Part shown: one piece after another, positions 1-3,452 of the stretch
Layout of the letters: each line of letters opens with the position of its first letter
Position numbering within the stretch: position 1 is the stretch's first letter
Source: Candidatus Adiutrix sp.
GTDB lineage: Bacteria; Desulfobacterota; Desulfarculia; Adiutricales; Adiutricaceae
Reading direction: 5' to 3'
NCBI GenBank assembly: GCA_031273445.1
Contig: JAISRV010000052.1
Location: forward strand, 1-5,714
DNA: 5,714 nt
The notes under the pieces: generated by a model
What the model was told of the DNA's origin: nothing
Seen by the model: the letters and a program-made list of their open reading frames with translations, nothing else
The model's database searches: none
Made by a program: the position numbers and the translations under genes

Positions 1-1
1 G

Positions 2-112
2 GCTTCCTATCTGTTGTCCCAGTATTGTTCAGCGGCCATTTTAGCTGATGACGCCGTGGCCGTGCTGGAAGATGTGGAAGTAGGGGAATACCATGAGTAC
101 AACTACAACTAG
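2..112 (+). CDS. C-terminal fragment of probable family 2A encapsulin shell protein
   Basis: Reading from base 2, 36 codons run without interruption to TAG at 110-112; the 5' part lies outside the window. The fragment contains the stretch YCSAAILADDAVAVLEDVEV and ends in a tyrosine- and asparagine-rich tail (EYNYN). I identify it mainly from context. The next gene is a cysteine desulfurase with the long N-terminal extension typical of family 2A encapsulin cargo, and the one after is an EpsC/SrpH-type serine acetyltransferase. That order of shell, cargo and acetyltransferase is known for family 2A loci such as the srp genes of Synechococcus. Family 2A shells have the HK97 phage-capsid fold and assemble into cytoplasmic nanocompartments. 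The stop lies 20 bases inside the desulfurase gene, so the two are probably translationally coupled. The fragment is too short to prove the fold; another sulfur-operon protein is possible. Confidence 0.62.
   Translation, partial: ASYLLSQYCSAAILADDAVAVLEDVEVGEYHEYNYN
82..87 (+). promoter_or_regulatory. Ribosome binding site of the cysteine desulfurase gene
   Basis: AGGGGA lies 5 bases before the ATG at 93 and fixes that start. The site is inside the last codons of the upstream reading frame, which fits translational coupling. An in-frame ATG at 72 is followed by a stop at 81-83 and cannot be the start. Confidence 0.75.
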
Positions 113-1595
113 ATTCGCCGGCCTTGACCCCGGAGAATTCGGCCTGCCGGGCGAACAGGAGCTGGCGGCCCTGGCGGCCGGATATCCGGCCGCTGAATAT
201 CCGCGGTATTCGGCGACGGATTTCAGGCCGGAGCCGACGGAATTTTTCGGCTTCAAAACCGGAAACGAGCCGTACTCCCTGCCGGCCTTTTTTACGCCCA
301 CGGTAAGCCCTTTCAACCCGGCCGCGCCGGCGAGGCCGCCCGCCCAGGCGGCCGGCCGCGAGGCCCTGCCTCGCGTCGGCGATACCCCGCTCAGCGCCAT
401 CCGGGCGGATTTCCCGATCCTCTCTGAAACAGTCGAAGGCCATCCGCTGATATGGCTTGATAATTCCGCCACTACCCAGCGCCCCCGGCAGGTCATCGAC
501 CGCATCAGCCGCTATTATGAACACGAGAACTCCAATGTCCACAGAGGGGCGCATACCCTGGCCGACCGCTCCACGGACGCCTATGAAAAGGCGCGGGCGA
601 CCGTGGCCTCTTTTATCGGCGCGCCTTCGCCGGACAACATCATCTGGGTGCGCGGCGCCACGGAAGGCTTGAACCTGGCGGCGCAGGCCTATGTGCGCCC
701 TTTGCTGCGGGCCGGCGACGAAATTATTCTCACCCATCTGGAGCACCACGCCAACATCGTCCCCTGGCAGATCATCGCCCAGGAAACCGGCGCGGTTTTG
801 CGCGTCGCCCCGGTGGACGACAGCGGCCAGATCATCGTTTCCGAATACCTTAAGCTTTTTAACCGCAAAACCCGTTTCGTCTCGGCCGCCCACGTGTCCA
901 ACGCCCTGGGCACCATCGCGCCCATAGAGGAGCTCATTTCCGTCGCCCACGCCCGCGGCGTGCGCATCTGCGTTGACGGGGCGCAGTCCGCTTCGCACCT
1001 CCCCATAGACGTCGCCGCCCTTGATGCGGATTTCTTTGTGTTCTCAGGGCACAAAATCTACGGCCCCACAGGCATAGGCGCGCTATACGGCAAGGCGGAC
1101 GCGCTGGAGGAGGCCGCCCCCTACCAGGGCGGCGGCAATATGATTGAGGACGTCAGCTTTGAACGGACGCTGTACCGCCAGGCCCCCGCCAAATTCGAGG
1201 CGGGAACCGGCAATATCGCCGACGCCGTCGGCCTGGGCGCGGCTCTTGACTACGTCTCTTCCATCGGCTTGGCCGGCATAGCCGCCTATGAACACGAACT
1301 GCTCAGCCAGGGGACCAGGGAACTGGCCAAAATTCCGGGCTTGCGCCTGGTGGGAACCGCCGCGCAAAAAACAAGCGTGCTTTCTTTCGTGCTGAACGGG
1401 GTCAGCCTGGAACAGGCGGCCAAAGGTCTGAACAGCCGGGGCATCGCCGTCCGCGCCGGACACCATTGCGCCCAGCCCATCCTGCGCCGTTTTGGGCTGG
1501 AAGGCACAGTGCGGCCTTCCGTGGCTTTTTACAATACTCCGGGAGAAATTGAGGCGCTGGCGCGCGCCGTGCGCGAACTGGCGGGAAGCCGGTAA
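93..1595 (+). CDS. SufS-type cysteine desulfurase with N-terminal encapsulin-targeting extension
   Basis: This PLP enzyme converts L-cysteine to L-alanine and leaves the sulfur as an enzyme persulfide; here it is probably the cargo of a family 2A encapsulin. The catalytic class-V aminotransferase fold covers about residues 100-500. Visible landmarks are LDNSATTQRP (122-131), NVHRGAHTLA (148-157), GATEG (188-192), LEHHANIVPW (216-225), the PLP-binding DGAQ (D295, Q298), the Schiff-base lysine in SGHKIYGP (K321), EAGTGNIA (369-376), the catalytic cysteine in RAGHHCAQP (C459) and the substrate-binding arginine region VRPSVAFYNT (R474). E. coli SufS is about 406 residues; the surplus is residues 1-98, rich in Pro, Ala, Gly and aromatics and probably disordered. 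Such extensions direct loading of this enzyme into family 2A shells. It overlaps the upstream gene by 20 bases and precedes a serine acetyltransferase by 86. No SufE/SufU partner is in the window. The enzyme class is near certain; the cargo role is inferred. Confidence 0.95.
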   Translation: MSTTTTRFAGLDPGEFGLPGEQELAALAAGYPAAEYPRYSATDFRPEPTEFFGFKTGNEPYSLPAFFTPTVSPFNPAAPARPPAQAAGREALPRVGDTPLSAIRADFPILSETVEGHPLIWLDNSATTQRPRQVIDRISRYYEHENSNVHRGAHTLADRSTDAYEKARATVASFIGAPSPDNIIWVRGATEGLNLAAQAYVRPLLRAGDEIILTHLEHHANIVPWQIIAQETGAVLRVAPVDDSGQIIVSEYLKLFNRKTRFVSAAHVSNALGTIAPIEELISVAHARGVRICVDGAQSASHLPIDVAALDADFFVFSGHKIYGPTGIGALYGKADALEEAAPYQGGGNMIEDVSFERTLYRQAPAKFEAGTGNIADAVGLGAALDYVSSIGLAGIAAYEHELLSQGTRELAKIPGLRLVGTAAQKTSVLSFVLNGVSLEQAAKGLNSRGIAVRAGHHCAQPILRRFGLEGTVRPSVAFYNTPGEIEALARAVRELAGSR

Positions 1596-1598
1596 AAA

Positions 1599-1636
1599 GG
1601 TTAATTCCGGCCCCGCTTTGAGGGACGGAATTAACC
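1599..1636 (+). repeat. 11-bp perfect inverted repeat between desulfurase and acetyltransferase genes
   Basis: The arms GGTTAATTCCG (1599-1609) and CGGAATTAACC (1626-1636) are perfect complements around a 16-base loop, starting 3 bases after the desulfurase stop. No T-run follows (the next bases are GCATATGG), so it is not a classical intrinsic terminator. It could be an mRNA 3'-end or processing stem that sets the ratio of the two products, or a palindromic protein-binding site. The repeat itself is certain; its role is not. Confidence 0.7.
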
Positions 1637-1667
1637 GCATATGGACCCGGCTATTAAACATCGCAGC

Positions 1668-1674
1668 AGAGGAG
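1668..1674 (+). promoter_or_regulatory. Ribosome binding site of the serine acetyltransferase gene
   Basis: AGAGGAG with a 7-base spacer to the ATG at 1682. It is a strong site and decides the start; the ATG at 1641 is out of frame and opens only a short frame. Confidence 0.85.
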
Positions 1675-1681
1675 CTAAAAC

Positions 1682-2632
1682 ATGCGGAAAGAAGGACGCA
1701 TCCGCAAACTGGCGGATATGCTGACGGCAAGTTATCAGGAGCATGAGCGCATTATCAGGCGCGACGCCAGCCAGCAGGTGAGCCTGGCCGCGGTGACGGA
1801 TATTCTGGCGGTTTTGCGCGAGCTGGTTTTCGCCGGTTTTTTCGGAAGGAAAAGGCTGAAAAGCGATTCCCTTGAATTTTATGTCGGAGAGCTGTTGGAA
1901 GAAGTAAGCCACAGCCTGCAAAAGCAGATCGCCCGCGCGCTCAGGCACGGTTCATGTCGGCTGGCCGACACGCTCGCCGCCGACATTCCGGATGAAGCGG
2001 AGCGCATAACTTACGCTTTTTTGGAGCGTCTGCCTCAGGTGCGCGCTCTACTGGCGACGGATGTGGACGCCGCCTTCGACGGGGATCCGGCGGCCTTTGA
2101 CGCCGACGAGATTATCCTGGCCTATCCCGGCGTATACGCCATCATGGTCAGCCGCCTGGCCCACGAACTGTATTTGCTGAAAGTTCCGTTCATTCCCCGC
2201 CTGATGACGGAACACGCCCACAGTCTGACCGGCATTGACATTCACCCCGGCGCCAGCATAGGGCATCACTTTTTCATCGACCACGGCACCGGCATAGTTA
2301 TAGGCGAAACAACGGAAATCGGCGATTATGTTAAGATTTACCAGGGCGTGACCCTGGGGGCGCTTTCGACCAGGGGCGGGCAGATGCTGCACGGCGTCAA
2401 GCGCCACCCTATCATCGAAAGCCATGTGACCATTTATTCAGGAGCTTCCATCCTTGGCGGGGCCACTCGCATAGGCGAAGGCGTAGTCATAGGCTCCAAC
2501 GCCTTCATCACCAGAAGCGTGCCGGACAAAACCCGCGTCAGCGTAAAAAATCCGGAACTGCAATTTATGGAAAACAGACAGGCCCAGCCCGTGGAATTTC
2601 CTCAGGAGTCATTCTGGAGTTATGAAATTTGA
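1682..2632 (+). CDS. epsC: Serine O-acetyltransferase, EpsC/SrpH type
   Basis: It transfers acetyl from acetyl-CoA to L-serine, giving O-acetylserine, the carbon acceptor for sulfide in cysteine synthesis. The 316-residue protein has an alpha-helical N-terminal half (about 1-175) and a left-handed beta-helix of hexapeptide repeats (about 183-285). Catalytic residues can be placed by comparison with E. coli CysE: D186 in GIDIHPGA, H201 in IDHGTGIVIGET, and R241-H242 in KRHPII. The loop between TLGALST and KRHPII (about 230-240, with RGGQMLHG) is longer than in E. coli CysE and is typical of the EpsC/SrpH branch, as is the aromatic C-terminal end (FWSYEI). It lacks the usual CysE C-terminus that inserts into CysK, so feedback inhibition and complex formation may differ (inference). 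It follows the desulfurase by 86 bases, probably in one transcript, matching family 2A encapsulin loci. The cysteine synthase that would complete the pathway is not in the window. Confidence 0.95.
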   Translation: MRKEGRIRKLADMLTASYQEHERIIRRDASQQVSLAAVTDILAVLRELVFAGFFGRKRLKSDSLEFYVGELLEEVSHSLQKQIARALRHGSCRLADTLAADIPDEAERITYAFLERLPQVRALLATDVDAAFDGDPAAFDADEIILAYPGVYAIMVSRLAHELYLLKVPFIPRLMTEHAHSLTGIDIHPGASIGHHFFIDHGTGIVIGETTEIGDYVKIYQGVTLGALSTRGGQMLHGVKRHPIIESHVTIYSGASILGGATRIGEGVVIGSNAFITRSVPDKTRVSVKNPELQFMENRQAQPVEFPQESFWSYEI

Positions 2633-2641
2633 AGCCGGGCA

Positions 2642-2660
2642 TTCAAAAATTTATATTGAA
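2642..2660. promoter_or_regulatory. TTCAA-N9-TTGAA dyad, candidate regulator site
   Basis: TTCAA (2642-2646) and TTGAA (2656-2660) are exact complements separated by 9 bases, starting just after the acetyltransferase stop. The same geometry recurs at 2949-2967. It lies about 200 bases before the predicted start of the first small RNA, within the range of an enhancer-binding-protein site. As a hairpin it would be weak and it has no proper T-run, so I do not call it a terminator. Confidence 0.4.
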
Positions 2661-2695
2661 GGCTGGAGTTGTGTTCAAAAAATAGTATTTTATAC

Positions 2696-2742
2696 AAAAA
2701 TTTGAACCACAGACTCTCCTTCTAGAATAAAAATTTGAACCA
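2696..2742. repeat. Two direct copies of a 14-bp sequence with TTGAACCA half-sites
   Basis: AAAAATTTGAACCA occurs exactly at 2696-2709 and 2729-2742, 33 bases apart, close to three helical turns. The TTGAACCA part is the reverse complement of TGGTTCAA, the half-site seen in the dyad at 2947-2970. The copies sit about 110-155 bases before the predicted transcription start of the first small RNA, a usual position for sigma-54 activator sites. Confidence 0.5.
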
Positions 2743-2824
2743 AAAGTCTGGGCGGCAATGGATTGCTTATAATAATATTTGTTAAATCAATATGTTATTA
2801 TAAATAAAATATAGACGATCAAGA

Positions 2825-2840
2825 TGGCACGCCGCTTGCT
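2825..2840 (+). promoter_or_regulatory. Sigma-54 (RpoN) promoter of small RNA A
   Basis: TGGCACG, four bases, then TTGCT matches the sigma-54 consensus TGGCACG-N4-TTGCW in full. The invariant GG (2826-2827) and GC (2838-2839) are 12 bases apart as required. The predicted start of transcription is near 2851. Such promoters need an ATP-driven enhancer-binding protein; candidate sites lie upstream at 2642-2742. Confidence 0.8.
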
Positions 2841-2850
2841 TATTAAACTG

Positions 2851-2945
2851 GCGATTGGTCATGCCAAAGGCCAAAGCTTTCTAAATAAATTCTCCTTGTT
2901 CGCAAAAGCCGAGACTACGCCCAAAGTCGCGGCTTTTGTGTTTTT
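2851..2945 (+). ncRNA. Candidate sigma-54-dependent small RNA A
   Basis: I predict a transcript of about 95 nt running from the sigma-54 promoter to the intrinsic terminator. Its parts in order are a 6-bp hairpin TTGGTC/GGCCAA (2855-2860 with 2869-2874, one G-U, loop ATGCCAAA), an A/U-rich linker, the single-stranded segment ATTCTCCTTGTT (2889-2900), and the terminator stem. The segment includes CTCCTT, which can pair with Shine-Dalgarno sequences, so a trans-acting regulator of translation is plausible. There is no convincing ribosome site or open frame inside it; the frame from 2824 to 3015 starts inside the promoter and crosses the terminator. Unit B downstream is a diverged copy with the same layout. 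I do not recognise a named family. Confidence 0.62.
2901..2945 (+). terminator. Intrinsic terminator of small RNA A
   Basis: An 11-bp stem (2901-2911 with 2930-2940, one G-U pair) continues after an A/G mismatch into GACT/AGTC (2913-2916 with 2925-2928) with loop ACGCCCAA, and is followed by five T. It may also end read-through transcription from the acetyltransferase gene, which has no closer terminator. Confidence 0.85.
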
Positions 2946-2946
2946 G

Positions 2947-2970
2947 GGTTCAAGACAAATTTTTGAATCA
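2947..2970. promoter_or_regulatory. TTCAA-N9-TTGAA dyad upstream of small RNA B
   Basis: The dyad reads GGTTCAA (2947-2953), nine bases, TTGAATCA (2963-2970). The core TTCAA-N9-TTGAA is identical in geometry to the dyad at 2642-2660. Its centre is about 130 bases before the predicted start of small RNA B, a typical enhancer-binding-protein position. Confidence 0.5.
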
Positions 2971-3062
2971 CGGCGGCGAAGCTTATCCGCCCGCCAGGCT
3001 GACCTTGTACTATAGTAGCAATAAAATTAGTATGTTACATTTATTTAGCCTTTTTAAATTTT

Positions 3063-3078
3063 TGGCATATCGATTGCT
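3063..3078 (+). promoter_or_regulatory. Sigma-54 (RpoN) promoter of small RNA B
   Basis: TGGCATA, four bases, then TTGCT. The GG (3064-3065) and GC (3076-3077) are 12 bases apart. It departs from the best consensus only in the CG after TGGCA. The predicted transcription start is near 3089. Confidence 0.72.
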
Positions 3079-3088
3079 TATAAAAATA

Positions 3089-3175
3089 ACTGGCCATTGC
3101 CCAAAGGCCAAACTCCAACTTGATTCTCCTTGTTGACCGAAAGCCGGAACCTGAAGTTCCGGTTTTCGTTTTTTT
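3089..3175 (+). ncRNA. Candidate sigma-54-dependent small RNA B
   Basis: This is a predicted transcript of about 87 nt, the sibling of small RNA A. It begins with hairpin TGGCC/GGCCA (3091-3095 with 3106-3110), in which the G-U pair of A is replaced by G-C. It then has a linker, the identical 12-base segment ATTCTCCTTGTT (3123-3134), and a strong terminator. The shared segment in front of the terminator is the likely target-pairing region. A frame crossing the unit (2936-3136) reads through the first terminator's end and has no ribosome site, so it is not taken as a gene. Confidence 0.6.
3138..3175 (+). terminator. Strong intrinsic terminator of small RNA B
   Basis: A 13-bp stem (3138-3150 with 3156-3168, one G-U pair) with loop CTGAA is followed by seven T. 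It separates the small-RNA region from the promoter of the following hdrA-like gene. Confidence 0.93.
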
Positions 3176-3228
3176 GGCGGCCCGCGAGTCTCGTCAATAG
3201 ATTTGAAAATAATGAAGAGGCCTGTTTT

Positions 3229-3254
3229 TTGATAATAGTTGATAATAGTTGACA
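3229..3254 (+). repeat. Three phased TTGAYA repeats at 10-bp intervals
   Basis: TTGATAATAG stands at 3229-3238 and again at 3239-3248, followed by TTGACA at 3249-3254. The TTGAYA core recurs every 10 bp, one helical turn, and the last copy is the -35 element of the promoter below. This may be an operator or upstream element on one face of the DNA, or simple slippage. Confidence 0.65.
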
Positions 3255-3277
3255 AGGACGGCTCTTTGCGTTATACT
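3249..3277 (+). promoter_or_regulatory. Near-consensus sigma-70 promoter for the hdrA-like gene
   Basis: The -35 TTGACA (3249-3254) and -10 TATACT (3272-3277) are separated by 17 bp. Transcription would begin near 3284, leaving a leader of about 169 bases. A second TATAAT at 3311-3316 has no matching -35 and is not called. Confidence 0.75.
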
Positions 3278-3283
3278 TCGATC

Positions 3284-3452
3284 ATCCGCAATATAGTGGC
3301 ATGAATTTATTATAATTTAAGGTTCAGCCTTCATTTTCGCGCGTAGCTCAGGTTGCGGCTGCGGAGATTGGGTGAACCGCTTTTTACATTAGTGCGGGCT
3401 GACGGTCCGCACGTGGTCGCATATGAGAGTATCGACAGAAAAGGTGAGCGCT
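3284..3452 (+). other. Long structured 5' leader of the hdrA-like gene
   Basis: Two inverted repeats stand in the leader. GGTTCA (3321-3326) pairs with TGAACC (3373-3378), with two more pairs beyond a mismatch, and is followed by GC and five T (3381-3385), resembling an attenuator. GTGCGG (3392-3397) pairs with CCGCAC (3407-3412) around a 9-base loop, just before the ribosome site. I cannot match the leader to a known riboswitch class. A regulatory role is possible but the first stem has a 46-base loop and would be weak unless its interior folds. Confidence 0.4.
3441..3447 (+). promoter_or_regulatory. Ribosome binding site of the hdrA-like gene
   Basis: AAGGTGA lies 5 bases before ATG 3453. 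An in-frame ATG at 3423 would add ten residues but has no ribosome site, and the added residues do not look like the family, so 3453 is preferred. Confidence 0.75.

Larger units (their letters stand above)
2790..3175 (+). repeat. Diverged tandem duplication of a promoter, small RNA and terminator unit
   Basis: Unit A (about 2790-2945) and unit B (about 3030-3175) share colinear blocks: TATGTTA (2791, 3031), TGGCA (2825, 3063), TTGCTTAT (2836, 3074), CTGGC (2848, 3090), CAAAGGCCAAA (2865, 3102), ATTCTCCTTGTT (2889, 3123), then a terminator hairpin. Block spacing is kept within a few bases, while the terminator stems differ in sequence but not in function. This pattern fits an old duplication under selection. 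Confidence 0.7.

Noticed and set aside
2642..2660. Terminator for the acetyltransferase gene
   Set aside because: The stem is only 5 bp and A/T-rich with no T-run; the first convincing terminator is at 2901-2945.
2754..2767. Third sigma-54-like element (CGGCAATGG then ATTGCTTAT)
   Set aside because: The GG and GC are only 11 bases apart, which sigma-54 tolerates poorly, and the T of TGG is missing. It may be a decayed copy of the promoter repeat.
2824..3015. 63-codon frame, and the overlapping 66-codon frame at 2936-3136, as small proteins
   Set aside because: Neither has a ribosome site. The first starts inside the sigma-54 promoter and both cross a strong terminator region; their local similarity to each other comes from the duplicated promoter and RNA sequence.
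3010..3255. 81-codon minus-strand frame
   Set aside because: It is read through the reverse complement of a terminator and a promoter, has no ribosome site, and encodes nothing recognisable.
3301..3315. Four-codon upstream reading frame in the hdrA-like leader
   Set aside because: ATG to TAA spans only 15 bases and lacks a ribosome site; such frames are expected by chance.
3339..3380. tRNA-like start (GCGCGTAGCTCAGG)
   Set aside because: It resembles a tRNA acceptor and D-arm beginning, but no anticodon arm, no TTCGA T-loop and no matching acceptor strand follow.
2633..3452. CRISPR array or insertion sequence in the repeat-bearing intergenic region
   Set aside because: There are no regularly spaced identical repeats with unique spacers, no transposase and no flanking target duplications; the repeats are promoter, RNA and terminator blocks in two diverged copies.
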